This document shows positions 36,914 to 50,811 of a stretch of DNA of 64,000 bases, piece by piece. Position 1 is the first letter of the stretch; each line of letters begins with the position of its first letter. The notes under the pieces were generated by a model that did not search any database, had not been told where the DNA came from, and saw only the letters and a program-made list of their open reading frames with translations. The stretch is from Lichenostomus cassidix (lineage: Eukaryota > Chordata > Aves > Passeriformes > Meliphagidae), in assembly GCA_008360975.2 (NCBI GenBank), contig CM039194.1, positions 248,001 to 312,000 of the forward strand, read 5' to 3'. The translations under genes were made by a program, and so were the position numbers.

Positions 36914-39900
36914 GAACAATGTGGCCCAGATTATTGGGGTGATAAAATGATATATTGGTAGCTACATGATCCTTGTCAAAAGCAGCTTGTTTAGCAGATG
37001 TTCTATTGTCAGAAGCCGATGCCTCATGAGAACACAGAGATCTCATCTGACGTAATGAATCAGCTTGTGAGCCTTCTATATGCCTTTTGTATATGTATGT
37101 GGTATTTGCAAGGCATATATTGGAGAAAACGACTCTAAATATCTGGACTAACTTCTAGTTTCTTTTCATACATTTTTTCTTAAGCTATAGACCCAGGAAT
37201 ACGAGGTCAGCTGTTTCCTAAAAGTGCAATCACCCTTCACATATTTATCTTTGCCCGTTTCCTTGGGGAAGTGCTTGCTGAGGCAGTGCCCAGTGCTGCT
37301 TAGCTGCAGGCATTGGGCATTGAGTCCCACTCAGCCACTGGGCATTGAGTCCCTCTCAGCCCACTTCCCTGTTAGTTCAGCTGCAGCAAGGGAATGAGCC
37401 AACTGTCTGAGGTGTGCTCATCCCTGAGCCCCTGGCCCCATGGGCTGTGAGCAGATCCAGTTTGCCTTTTCCCAGCCTCAGTGTCTCTGCTCCAGAAAGC
37501 CTCTATGAGCAAAGTGTGTGAGCAGAGGGCTGGAAATGGTACAAATCAGCCTTTCAGGTTGAAAAGAGCCCCACACGTGCCAGTGAGGAGGGTTTCTCTT
37601 TGATTAAATACCCTTTGGCTGGTAGGTCTGCAGGTATCCTCATCTGCTGGTGGTGGATCCCATGGTCATGGCTCCCTGACTCTGAGTTTTTTATCAGAAA
37701 ATTGTTTTGATGAGTCACAAGTCTGCCAGTTTGAATTTAATAGAAGAATTGTGAGAAGGTATTTGAGTTATGATTGTGCTGGGCTTTTAAGAATACATGA
37801 GTGCAGTTCCCATTCTTCACATTTAATTCAGGTTTTGAGAACAGAGAATAGAATGAGAAATATGAGCATGATTTACTGGTTTCTTCGGAGCAGTGATGAA
37901 AATTCAAGTGGTGCATTGGTGATAGATGAGCAGAAGAGATTCAGTCATAAATAATAAAGAACACCTCTGAAGGTGACACAGATTCTGGTTGCAGTTCTAA
38001 AATTTGATGATCTTATGAAAACTGTTTATGTTTAGATGTAGGAATGGATATAAAATTATACTCTTAAAACATAATTAACAATATCTCCATATGGGATTAC
38101 AACTTTTCATTTGAATTGGAATGTACCGTGGAAGGAATATATTAGACTGAGAGGAGAATTATCAGCACAGCTTCCTGGCACTGTCCTAAAAGTTTATCTT
38201 GGGATTAGTGGAGAAGTCTAAAAGTCAGTCATTGGACACTCTCAGTACTGCTGCTCTTCTGGAAATAGGGAGCAACCAAATAGTTCTTTGTGGAATACCC
38301 ATTATTGTCACTGCTTTCTATTTTTGGATTATTTGCATGTGTCAGCACTGAAAGACCAGTATCTATATTTATTACCCTCCAGACTTCAGACCATTTGAGA
38401 GGCAGAGAACTCCTTTTGTTCCCTGCTGCTTTTCTGTGCCAAAGGAGCTCAATTAAACCATAAAAGAATCAAACTTCAGTGATTAATTAAGGAAAGCTTG
38501 CTATGCAATGAAGTTTATTTTAAGAAGTTCTACAGCAGGCAGAATGTTGCTAGGAGTATAATACAGTATAATCCTTGCTTGTAAGGAAGATGAGGTAGAA
38601 TAGTTTCTCAGGAATTTAAGCTATTAATTCAGCAACTAAAATTGACCAGGAAATTAAGCCTGTCCATTTCTGGTCCTAAAATGGACCAGAAACTTAAGCC
38701 TGTTTTGGGGGGTCTACCAAAATCCTATGATTCAGCACCTGGAAAACTTATCCCAAAACTTGTAAGCCAAGCCTCTGAGTTTTAAAGCTTATGCTGTCCA
38801 TCATGAGACTGTAAAGGGAGGGACATAAATCTTACATATCCTTTCTCATAATTTTGTGTGTGTGTGTGCATTCACATACAGAATTATACAGCAAATTCTG
38901 CAGTTTCCTTACATTTAAAGCAGCGGGATGAGAGGCACCTTTGGTAAGGATTGTGGATTTTCAGTGCTAATCCATCAAGCTACAAGACTAGTAGCAAATA
39001 ATAACATGAAAAGGAAAAGCAGCACACCCAGTTCCGAAGCCTACATTCATGTTTTCATGAAAGCAGCTTCCTGGAGTCTTTAGTTATTCAGACAAAATTC
39101 ACACATGAATATTAATGAGTACATGATATCCTCGCTGTTGCAAGTGTTCAGACCACAAAACTATTTAAAACTGAATAGTTAATAGCTAATCATTTGTCAT
39201 CTCTCTGTGATGATTCAAAATGGGACTACATGGCAAATAAATTATGCAGTGGCTAGTACAGTGTCACATAACCTGCATTCTTTATATATTCCAAGGAAAA
39301 TACAGCAGGGGCCAAAGTTTCTGCTGTAGGTTTTATTTATGGTTGGTAGAACACCTCAGTTACTGAGATGTGTAATTCTTGAACAGTCAGAATTATCTAT
39401 AAGAACACTAAACAATGATTTATAATCAAAATGCCTCTACCAGAAACCTGACAGTGTCCAAGGTTCCCATGGTAGATGTAGCTTGAGCTGGAGTAAAATT
39501 TCATGAACTTTCTTTTGATATGTGTAAGCTTCTTAGTAGAGAAAGAAAACCGTTCCAAACCCAAAAGCTTTTCTCAGCTTAATTTTTGGTGAAGTAGTTG
39601 GCACAAACCCAGATTTTCATGACTTTGATAATGAATGTGGTCACTGCATCATTTTATTCTAACCACAATTTTCTGTGGGATTCAGTAGAGATTGAGATGT
39701 CTGTGAGCTTTCCTAAAGCAAAGCTTGCGTTCTTTATAACTGATGCAGTGCAGGAAGGAGAATTTGGATTTTAATATTGCAAACAGGTCTATTTGGCATC
39801 TGTTTTGATGAAGTTTGGTAATGATGTTTTTGCAGTATAAAACTCATACACGTGCTCTGCTACTGGACTTGAGGGTATATTGCATTTATGTAATTAGTAA

Positions 39901-40733
39901 TGTGTAATTTTTCCTCCAGACCTGATGTGAGCTCTTTTGGAAGAAGAATTTCTAAGGCTATATGAGGTTAAAATTGCCTGAATTTTCAAATACAGCTGGT
40001 CTTAGGTGTTTTAAAGCTTTGATGTTTTGGGTTAGGGTATTCAGTTTCAAAGCTGAGTAACCCTTGTTTAGTTGCACAACGTTTTTGGAGTACCTGTGAT
40101 AACACTTGTGTTAGAAAAGTCCTAATACATCTGCTGAAAATGCCAAGATGAACAATCTAGGGACAACGAGCTCGGCCTCAAATATGTTCCATTTCTCAAG
40201 TTTGTAATTCCAGCAGTAAAGCACATATCTAATGAAAGAGAAAGGATCACTGTAAACATGGAGCAAAATTTACACTATAAATCTCACCCTGAGGGAGAGG
40301 AGAGGGAGTTTCTTCAAATCTCTCTGTTCCAGCCAGACTTTTACACTGCTGTTCTGCTTATGAGATCTGCAGCGCCTACTTTTCCACAAATTCATCACCT
40401 TGCCATTAAAATCCCTCATCCAGATTGCATGCCAGAAATGGCAATAAAAATAATAATTAAAAAATCCAGCAACAAACAAACCTGAAGAGATCACGGCAAA
40501 CTACTAAAACTGAGATGATTCAAGATAAATCTTTTCAGTTTTCCCAGTACCCAGGCAGAATGAAGACACTTTGTTTTCTTGCCAGCTATTTCTATGGCTT
40601 ATTCACTGTTTTATCCAACTGTTGCAGTAATGTCAGTTCTTTGCCTTCCCAGTTTTCGAGCTCATTGCGAGGTGTATATCAGCTTGCTGGGGAAGTCTCT
40701 AGCAGCAGAATGTGCTGTGTCTGTGTGCTGGCA
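36914..40733. other. non-coding sequence, no gene recognised
   Basis: AT-rich unique sequence with no open frame above 75 codons. Contains a 25-bp duplication at 37,314-37,363 and a short GT run near 38,858. Confidence 0.6.
37314..37363. repeat. 25-bp tandem duplication
   Basis: Two adjacent copies of a unit beginning TGGGCATTGAGTCCC differ by a few bases. Confidence 0.8.
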
Positions 40734-40804
40734 TAATATAAATGAGTAATATAAATAATATAAATGAATAATATAAATAATATAAATAATATAAATAATA
40801 TAAA
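40734..40804. repeat. microsatellite-like TAATATAAA repeat
   Basis: An AT-only 9-bp unit (TAATATAAA) is repeated with a few ATGAGTA or ATGAATA interruptions at its start. The repeat keeps frames open by chance and produces asparagine-isoleucine or leucine-phenylalanine-isoleucine runs that are not proteins. Confidence 0.85.
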
Positions 40805-43644
40805 CAGGGCAGTATCTATTTGCTTGTATTTTGGGAATAAGATTTTCAAATTGGATTTTGGGGACACAAGTTGCACTTATTTAAAAGCCCCAACTTTAAT
40901 ACTCTGGTTTGAGCTGATGTGGCATTGTTACATTTCTGAAGTTGTTTCGGTGCTAAAACACAGTTGTGGTGCCAATGTGAGACACAGGATCCACTGAGAT
41001 ATTCCTCTGGGAAGGGAATTCCCCTTTAAATGTCATTAAACTAAGGGTCTTGATTAAATCAGAGCCCAGTTGGGTTCCACAAGTTTTAAAAGCATTAGTA
41101 GGCATTAATGAAACATACTTCTGTTAGAGCAAAATTTAAAAAAACCAAAAACATCACTCTACTGCAGATGGATAATACTTCACCTTTTTGGAGGAATTTA
41201 TAAAGCTGTTATTACTGTAGGGAATGCCTTCTTCTGCATGCTAAATATACAAATGAGGAAATGAGGACCATGCTTGTATGGAAAGTAAACACCATGTAAA
41301 CAAAGAAAAGCAGAAGTAAGATTCAGCAATGAGAAAACGGAAATTTAAAAAAAAATGGAGAAAAGATGGAGCAATGAGGAAATTAATTTAATGGGCACCT
41401 TGCAAGCCATGCTCCTTTCCCTCCTACTCTCTTGAACACTTCCATGAGAATGGATTTCTGGGCTTTCTGGAGGAAAGAGGCTCTAAGCAGAAGCCTAACA
41501 CGGTGCTGAGAGGTGTTTCACACAGGTTTGGTGGGAGTTTTGGATCCAGGTGTCTCAGCAGGAGAAAAATTAGTGGCTGAGAATTTTAATGAGATAACTG
41601 CCTTCCACAGAGTTTCTTTGAAATTTAAGTATTCAGCTCCTTGAGGTTTATGCAGACAACAGATGGAGAAATAAAAAGAAAAAAAGTGAGTTATTTAGTA
41701 TGCTTTATATAGATAGAGCCGGCCTAAAAGCATATGAAAATCCTAGGAAAGGAGGGGAATTTTGGAAGGGGAAATAGTTGACTTGAGAAATACAGAGATT
41801 GTAGTGATCTTGGATATGTTCTCTGTAAAATGTGCCTTGAGGTTCTCAGGTTGAAAAATGTTTTTCCCACAGTAAATATGATACAAGTCTTTTCTGAGAC
41901 TTTAAAAGTCTCAGAAAATGGTATGTTAAATTAAAAATAAACACATCTGCTCCTGGGTGTGTGTTTGTGTATGATCACTTTCTGGTAATCAGGTGTAAAC
42001 CACTGCATTCTGTAGTCAAACACACAGACCTTTTATTTCAATATATCAGCTTTTCTAGAAGTGGAGTTCATAGTTAATTGAACACATTAAAAATATTTTG
42101 TAAACCCTAAAGGATCTCCAGAGTAAATATTTCTGATTTGGTTCACCAAGGAAGAGCAGTTCCATTATACATCAATGAGTTGAACTCTGTATGTGGTGAT
42201 ATCACTTCCTTAGGCTGCTACCTACCTTCTCTTTATTTCACTTGAAAATGAGCATGAGAGGACACAGCCTGGAGATTGCTGAATTGACAAAACAGGGCAG
42301 CCACTTTTAAACTGATCGACATCACTGAGGGATGGAAATCCAATAAAGGATCAAGCATTTATTTTGTGCCTTGGCTAAAGCAGGTCACAGACCACATTGT
42401 GGTTGGAACTGGTGGTCTCTCTGTAGGTAACTGAAGACTGAACATCAGTGTTTCACAGACACCTCAGATTAACAGCCCAAAAATGACCTGTGTCCCCCAC
42501 TCAGGTGGGTTAGTGCTGTATTTATCTTGTCCTTTGGCACAGAATGATCATGAGGATGTCACTAGACTTGATGTTTGGCTTCTTGTATGGAAACTGTGTG
42601 CTTCTTCCTGTGCTAGTGTGTGCTTTAAGTGGTATTGATATTGGAGATGGTGTTATCAATCCTTCACCAGCAACAAAAGATGGCATTTTAGCAGTGTGTT
42701 TGGCACTGTTACTATAATTCTGTAGGTGATTCATCCATTGAAATCTGAATGCAAGTTTCCTCTTTGTTTCTCAAACCTGGAAATATTTTCTTGATAGCTT
42801 GTTTCGTTTGCTGCAGCATTTCTGTCTAGCATTAAGTGCGAGCAAGGGCCAGCATGGATTTTGTGATAGGTGTGGGGGTGTGAACTTATTATAACATGCC
42901 TCAAACCACACCTTGATCAGTAGCTTTCACCTGTAAATGCAAGGGATGAATAAACTGATGGTCTTGAGCCTTTCTTGTCATCTCTTGAGTCCACCGTGTG
43001 TACAGGTGGTGGTTTTGGGGTCCTGTGCTCGTGCTTGGCTTGAAAAGAGTTCAGCTACCTCCTTCTTAGGAGCAATAAAATACAAGTATAAAGGATTATG
43101 GTCTGGCTGTCTATAGGTATGCATATGTCCAGATCAATATAAAATTAGAAGTACAGTTCAAAATGCAAGAACAACACAAGAACTGTAGATAAGGCCAGTC
43201 AAATGCCTTCTCATGCAGAAATTTCAGAATAAAATGCTGATTAGGTTTCACACCCTAGTCTGGGCTTTGTTTATTTTATATGTAGTATGCCTAATAAACC
43301 TGTCTGTGAGGTTTACACAGAGAGAATATAAATATATCTGTATGCAGATGTTCTTCTCACACAGTCTCATTTTGGATCATGCTCATTCATATTTTAGATG
43401 TTTTAATACTGGAGAAAGATCTACTCTCAGGCAGCATCAGTTATTCCAAGATGTTATATTTTTAAAAGATCTTTTCTCAGACTTATTTATTAATTACTTC
43501 TGAGGTAAATCTCACAGGATATATACATAACAGAAAACAAATAGCTTTATGTGGACAAGTAACTGTCCAAGCAAACTGAAAAGAATGGTTGAAAAGATAT
43601 TTTCAGGACTTTTCTTTATGAATAACTCAGAAAATGCCTATTCA
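40805..43644. other. non-coding sequence, no gene recognised
   Basis: AT-rich unique sequence. A patch at about 42,850-43,030 has an AATAAA followed by GT-rich sequence and vaguely resembles an LTR end, but I found no TG...CA edges or target duplication. Confidence 0.55.
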
Positions 43645-43765
43645 AGACATAGTCTTAAGCTGCAGCAGGGGAGCCTTATGTTGGACATTAGGAAGAATTT
43701 CTTCACAGAAATGCTGATAAGATCAGAATGTATTTTGCCACACTACTTGTGGTTGCCCAGACCCT
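43645..43765 (+). mobile_element. CR1 LINE fragment, plus strand
   Basis: The stretch reads as an old CR1 copy: CTTAAGCTGCAGCAGGGGAG, then TTGGACATTAGGAAGAATTT and CTTCACAGAAA, later GTGGTTGCCCAGA. These are landmarks of the 3' part of avian CR1 elements, in their usual order. Only about 120 bp are recognisable, without the 3' terminal repeat, so it is a short, inactive relic. Confidence 0.75.
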
Positions 43766-46700
43766 GTAGATTAGGTTATCACATGATTTATGTCTAAGGG
43801 ATGAACGAAAAAGATATGTAGCCAATTTATATCTATATTTAGAATTTATAGCTACTGCTCTTGTTGTACTGGACAGATTTTCCATCTTCCAAGCTTGCAT
43901 ACTCCTGCAACTGGAAATCATCATGTCCTGTTTTTCCAGAACTTGTCCCTTGATATCAGGTGCTCCTTGCTGTGCCAGATTCTTTGGCTGCTGCAGTATT
44001 TTTCCTTCCCTACCTTCTCTAGTTATTGTTTTGGGTTAAATGCACACTTCTCTTGTTACAGGTACACTTTAATTTCTCCTCAAGGGATCCCTGGAGCCAC
44101 ATCAGCTCTCCTTACATACAATTTGAAACAGCTGATTGTCCCTGGTTTTGACTTGTCATCCCCAATGTGTTTTTGCTAACGAGAAGGGCACGGTACAATT
44201 TGCACAGATGTCAAGGGAGAGTGTCTAGTTACACGGTCTTCCAGAAGCACTGGTTCAGGGCAGAAATGTGAGTCATTATTTTCTTCAGAAAATTATTTCT
44301 CCTGAGGTTGGTAACTTCGTGGTCTCAGTTCTTTTTGCCTAGTTCTGTATGCTGTTTATGGCCAGTAATTTCACAATTCATTTCCAAAGTTAGATGAGCT
44401 AAGTGGCCAGCTATCTGCTAAGGGATTGGGAGTACAACCTGCTGCTTTACCTGCCTTGGAATATGGAAAGTTGAGTGAGATTTTACCTACATTTTTTGAA
44501 TTTGCATCAATTTAATACACGGAATTCCTCAGAAAGCTGAATTTGTGGTGCTCATTATTATGCTGAGTGAAGGGAGACATTTTACCAGAGATGAGCTAAA
44601 TTAGAAACTGGAATTGGTCTGTGGAAAGCTTGATGAGGCTTAGGACAGACAGAATTGGCAATATTTTAAAAATGTTAGAGAAAGCCAGTAGGAAGGCACC
44701 AGAGTGAAAGGAAGGTTGTGATGTGATGGCTCTCAGCTCACAGTTGGACAGGTATTGACACAGAATGCTACAAACAGCCAAAAAAAGATTATTTTGTAGC
44801 CCCTCCTGTGCCAGTGGGTGAAATACCACCATGTCTTACCAGAAGTTTGGAGTCCATCCTGGAATCTGAAGCCTGAAGGACACTTACCTGCCAATAATAG
44901 TTTAGAGACTTACATCCTTCGGTAACAGGGAACTGCTCCCAAACAAATTTATTACTTTGCAACATACAAGTGGTAGTATGAAAAATTACTTTGCATGTGT
45001 ATTTCTCTGCTTGTGTATAACAACAACATTCCAATTACTGAACTGTTGTGTCTTTACACTATAGGAGTGTGGTTGTCTCTTGAGTGGTCACATGAATAAA
45101 TGCTTCTATAAGATATGGGGGTTTTAATATGGTAAAATGATTTATGTGTTTTAGGAAAGAATAAAATTGTGGGGAGTCTTTATTGTTAGCAAATATTTAT
45201 GTGAGTGTGTGCTGTAGTATTACCACGTTGTGTATATTGCAAGAATTGCCACAGACAGGGAAATGATAATTTGGAAAAAAGAACATGCAGATAGTGCATA
45301 TGAATAAGTGTGTTCAAAAGCACTGCCATCCTTGGTTGTTAATTTGGAGAACATCTGAAAAACAAGAGGAGCTCTCTTTGCCTTCTACCTAAGCTTGCTG
45401 GGTTCCAGTAGGAGCAAAATTCCTAGTCACTTAAAAAGCAACTTGTTTCTGGTAAATCAAAACATTAGAAGAATACTTTTCTCATCCCATGTTCATTTTT
45501 GTATTTAATGAAAATACCTTAAAATATTATAATTTAAAATCCTGCAAATATTTCCATTTCCATTTAGATTTGCTTTTGTCAATGTCACCACTAAACCTTG
45601 TCCCACATGCCACATCCTCTTGCCTTTTGAACACCCTGCAAATAACATAGCAACGTTGTTGCAGATGCACTTAAGTGAGGAACTTAAAGAAAAATGGGTG
45701 TGCTTGGATATTTTCAGTCTTTTCACCGTATCTGTTTATAGGCAGGCACTGTCTTGGGTTCTGGTGGTGTCAAACTGTTTTTTCTATCACCTCATCGTTT
45801 GTCAGACAAACCTGTGGTTCCTCTGCTGCTGCCTTTGCCCAGACATTGGAATGAGGTGGATTTTAGGGTCAGCAGCCCCTGCCCTCCCACACTGCCGGGG
45901 GAAGAACCTTAAATTATTCCCTTCCATCTTTTAAAGCCTGTTAAAAATCATGCAGTCTTCTGAAAGGAAGTCCTATTTAAGTCTAGCTATTTCATAGTGG
46001 AAGTGAGAAATTTGATTTTTATTTGAAGCTTTTATAAAAGTGTTGCATTGATTCGTTGCAAGCATGATTGGTTTTAGATTTAACATAAGGAAGGCTATGG
46101 AATTTGGGCTGCCCTCCCTCTTTTCTTTTTCTGGACAAGGACACAGGAGGTGGTGTGTTCTGGGCTGCTCTGAATTACAGATGTGACTTTATCTCAGTAG
46201 AAGGTTTGGTGACCTTAAATGTATATTTCCAAGAAAATACCAAGATTAAAAATTATTCTGAATTAGAATGTAATATAAAGATGTAAAAAACTTGATAAAG
46301 GTCAACCTGACCAATTTATTTAATGAACAACCCAGTATTTTTTCTTTCTTAATTTAGACTTATAGTTTTATTTGAATATTAAATTTATGCTTTCTTATAC
46401 ACATGAGAGACATTGAAGTTTTCCCCATTTAAAGACTGTTGTTTGTTCTTTCCTTGTGCTGGCTTTTCAATTCCCTATAATTTTACCGGGGTCTGCTGTT
46501 TGGTGATGGAATTTTCTGTAATTGTGGTCTGCTCCATTATTGTATCAGATCTACTTTCCTTGAAAAAAACCCCTCAGAATGAAACAAGGGAAAATCAGTG
46601 CTTTTCAGGGGTAAAGATTTCCTTTGAAAATTTAAAAGTACTGCTATATTTTAGAGCACAGACTTGACATTTCATGAGAAGAGAGAAATACATTTTAAAT

Positions 46701-49700
46701 TCTGCTTAGAAATCCATACAACTTGAATAAAGTTGTAGATATTTGAAAGTTATGATTTGCTCATGCTCAAGAAGTACTGCTTAATTTTTAGGTGACCTTC
46801 TCTATTTTCTCTAAGTATAGCTGTTTCTTGCAGGTCTGAATTTGACTTATTTTAGAATGTTTAGAATTGCAGCATTCAAGCTGGGCTTTCTCTGCAATAG
46901 TTTCCTCAAGTATTCTAGCAGTATAGAAAATGAAGGCACTTGATTACAAAATACATGGGCAAAGAATTCATAGTGGGCTAAAGGTGGAAGGCAAGAAGAA
47001 CACATTGGGATGCAGCTGAGTTGAAAGGACAATAAAAGCAGCCATTACCAGAGATTCAGTTTTCTGTGCTGTATTTTCTCACCCTTCTGCAGCTTCCCAA
47101 GTACCATCACTGAACTTCATGCAGTTGTGCCCAGTCACTGTCACTGCTGTGTGAAATTCAAGTGTTGTGCAGATCCTTTAAGCAGGGATCCCTCTCAGGT
47201 GCCTGAACATCACAGAGGTTCCATTTGCCCCTTTTTCTCGATTGAGAGTCCCACTCATTCCTTCAAATAATGACCCAGTTTCTTTACATTCTATTTACTG
47301 GAAGAGGCAGGAATGGCCCTGATACATTGCCATTTATAAAATGTTCACTTAGCAAAAACAGGAAAAGCAGAGAGTCCTTTGCGTTCTGTGGGATTGCTGA
47401 TGGCAGGAGGGAATCCTCTGTAGGCTTCAGCCATGCATGTGTTCTGTCAGGGCAGGAAGATAAGGACAAAATTCTGGTGCATTTGAGCATGGATTCTGTT
47501 CCAGCTGAGTGTTTGTTACAGATGTTTGGTTGTTGCTGACCTTAGCATGGGTGAGGCCAGCTAAAGCTCTGTTCTCTTTTGCAAGTTTGCTCTTTAGAGA
47601 AAAAAATGATCTCATTTTCAGGTCTGTTTTTTTTTTTCTTTCAAGAAAATCAATATTTTGAACAATTTATTTCAGGGGTCTTTTTTGCAATTTTGTGTGG
47701 TGTTTGGTGAACTGATGAAATGTGTTACTCGCTCTCCACTTTGTAGCATTGTAGCCACTTGCACTTGTCCTTATTGCCAAGCAAGAAATTGGAGATGGTA
47801 AAGCTGTACTATTAGCTGAATGATTTGGGAATTTTAGATTAATATTTCAGTTTTCCAGAGTCCTCTATGTGCGGACATTTAAAGAAATCGTTGCATGAAT
47901 ATTGCAAAAATACATTGCCTATATTATTTTTGTGTAGTGGTGAAAAAAACCCTTTAATGTCTGCAACTTTTATTCTATCCACCTAGATAATCTCTAACTT
48001 TCCCCAGTCTTTGCTAACTGGCTACTTCCCAAAAAACTAAAACTTCCTTTGGTTCAAATTTTAAGTGAGATTTATTTTTGCAAAACTTTCATTTAGATTT
48101 TGACAGTCGATACTGGAATTCTGGAAATACCTGAGCACCTTTATCTGTGCCTGTAAAAACACGTCTTCTAAAAGTAGATGTTTTATTTGGTTAATTACTT
48201 TAAAGACATAAAGCAAAGGATATGAATACTTAATAAATAATGTTTGTCACAAAATTATAAAAAAAGGCTACTGAGTATTAAAGAAAAAGCAATCAAAAAT
48301 TAATACTGAGTTGTAATACTTTAAAAATAGTTTCCAGTTTAAAAAAATAACAAACAAATAAAGTATATGGAAATTGTAATTACAATAATACAGCTATATT
48401 GTAAAAACACAATATCCAATATATTTGTTAGACTTTATTAAATTTTTTCATTACTCAAACAGTAGAATATGATTTTTACCAGCCAGCACTGCAGTGTTCA
48501 GAGATCTGGGGTCTGTCAGAGTCCAACAGCTGACTTTTCACTCATTTCTGAGTTCTCAGAATTCAGCCATGAAAATGGACTTTTGCAACTTCCACCAGTT
48601 AAACAATCAGGTTTCTGCTTTGTTTCATGGGTTTTATAACCAGGAAGGAAGGAGGAGATGTGAGGCTTACTGCAGGATTCTCTGATGCAGGAAGAATCCT
48701 TCCCCCAGATTTATTTGCCTTACCCAAAGCCCCTTGTTAAAGTTAAAGCCATTCAGCACCACTTGGCTGAGATTCTTCCAGGTTTATATAAATCCCTTCT
48801 CTGGATTCCACAACACAGAATTAGTCTCTTGACACTAATTTGGAGATATTGCTACAGTAACAGTGAGAGAATCTAAACAAGAGGTTAACTACCAAGTTAA
48901 AAGACAAGTATCAGGGATATAAAATAACCCTCCTGAGTTTCACTTTGCTTTGATATAAGAACTGTAAAATAGTAAAAAAATTATCAATATTAGTCCATTT
49001 TTGCATAAGGCTCTTGAGTCTTTGGAAGTCTGGAGCAGAGTTTTAGGACAGAAAAAACGTGGGATTAGATATTTTTGGTACATTTTGTTTGCTTCCCATT
49101 GCGGCAAGTATTTTAGCATTTTATCTAAAGAACACGTGATTTTTCAGAGGGGTGAAACATTTATGTTCTAAAAATAAAATATTAGTACAAAAATGTAGAT
49201 AAATGAGTGAGTCAGAATGACAAGGCAGTTATTGAATGGGAAACCTCTAGATAACTGAAAGAAGAAAAGCATTTAAGTCAATTGAGCTTTTTCATTTTAT
49301 TGTACATTTCTTGTCCAAGTTTTGTTTATCTGGAAAGAACATGAATTCTTGAGAGAATCACCTTCAGTTGTGCTGCTAATATTGCTGCTAGTCAAAGAAA
49401 ATTGAATGTCACAAAGATAAAAGTGCATAGTAATGCCAAGTCTAGGGAAGGGTAATAGCATAAGTAAAACTTTCTTTTAAACCTATTTTGTTCATCACAT
49501 TTTTTTCCTTTGATTCCTTCTCTGATAATCATTGCAGACTTATGAAACCATTTATGTCCAGAAAAAAGAATCAGTTATGTAGACTCATGAGTTGGTACCT
49601 TTATAACTATAACATTTGGTGAATGGCAGGGTGTGTAGCACAGCTGGAATAGCAAAGCATGTTAGAATGCCCATTTCCAACCCCAGCTATCTGAGGGAGC

Positions 49701-50807
49701 AGGAGGCTCGGGGGCTCCTGGTCAGCACAGCACATCTGCAGGAGTAAAGCAGCAGTGAGAAGCTTAGAGTTTTTCTTGTGGCATCATTCCTTTTGTTCAA
49801 AGCTTGTGGGCGATGGCATGACTGTGCCAGTGGCCAGTGTCAAGTCCTTTCCAGTGGCAATGCCACTGCTGCCAGTGAATCTGAGATGTGCCATGGCAGT
49901 TCTGCAGATGTAGGAAATTCCACCTATTGTTTCCCTCTGCTCTCCTCTCGAAGGTTTAGGGGCAGAGGGAAGCTGACTGCCATGGCCTTACTGTATTTCT
50001 GACAGAGCTGCTGCTAGGACACCTCTGTAGCTTTGGGTCAACACAGACCATGAGGCTTTATCTTCTTCCTTGTTGATGACGGTGCTCATTGCTGCTTAGG
50101 GCTGAGAGAGCTTCACCTTTTCCCCAGATACCCTTGAATTTAGCTTTTTGTGTTTGAATTAAGAAAGTGTTAGGAAGTGAGAGTCTATAATTTGATGGGT
50201 TGGATTGTCTTGAGAACTGAGGTTATTCTGCTCACTCTTTAAATGGAGGAGGATAACCTTGTTTGTAACTGAAGCAGTCTTTTTCAAGTTCTGTCATGGG
50301 AATGTAAAGGCTGCTATACAAAGAAGGGTTTTGTGAAGAAGACATGCCTAGGACATAGGTAATCAGAGTTTTACTGTTTGGCATGAGCTTCCTGGGGATG
50401 CTTAGACTAGATCTCATCCCAGCCTTAAATGAAGGGAATAGAACTTGATCTTTTCATTGTCTACTGTAAGGAAAAAGTTAATATTAGAAATTTTGAGGCG
50501 CCTTGATATTTAGGCACCAGTTGCTCAAAAGTGTAGCATGCAATGCTTTTCTTGTTAGAATAAATCTCTGTTTATTTTGGAATTTTGAACCTGTCAAAAG
50601 CTTAGGCATCAAAAATCTGAATGTTATGATTTATATACTTAATGTGGCTGACCTTGAATTTATCTGTTTGATTTATTATGAAGTCAAGATCCATTAGCAG
50701 CATTTTGTATTTGTATTTGTTCATGACTGTGGCATTTTTTTCTTGGACATTCTAATGTTAAATTATTAACCTCCTGTGAGCACTAATACACAAAAGGATT
50801 CTTTGAA
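43766..50807. other. non-coding sequence, no gene recognised
   Basis: About 7 kb of AT-rich unique sequence up to the provirus. No open frame exceeds 104 codons, none has a recognisable domain, and several AT-only stretches occur (48,230-48,440). Confidence 0.6.
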
Positions 50808-50811
50808 GGAG

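Noticed and set aside
42850..43030. AATAAA and GT-rich stretch that looks like an LTR end
   Set aside because: No TG...CA edges, no flanking duplication and no paired copy could be found.
50220..50440. Possible second CR1 relic, ending GACTAGATCTCATCCCAGCC
   Set aside because: The resemblance to the CR1 3' end is too short and too diverged to separate from chance.
50807..50811. 5-bp reading (AGGAG) of the provirus target duplication
   Set aside because: The only A available at the 3' side is the last base of the LTR CA end, so the true duplication is the 4 bp GGAG.
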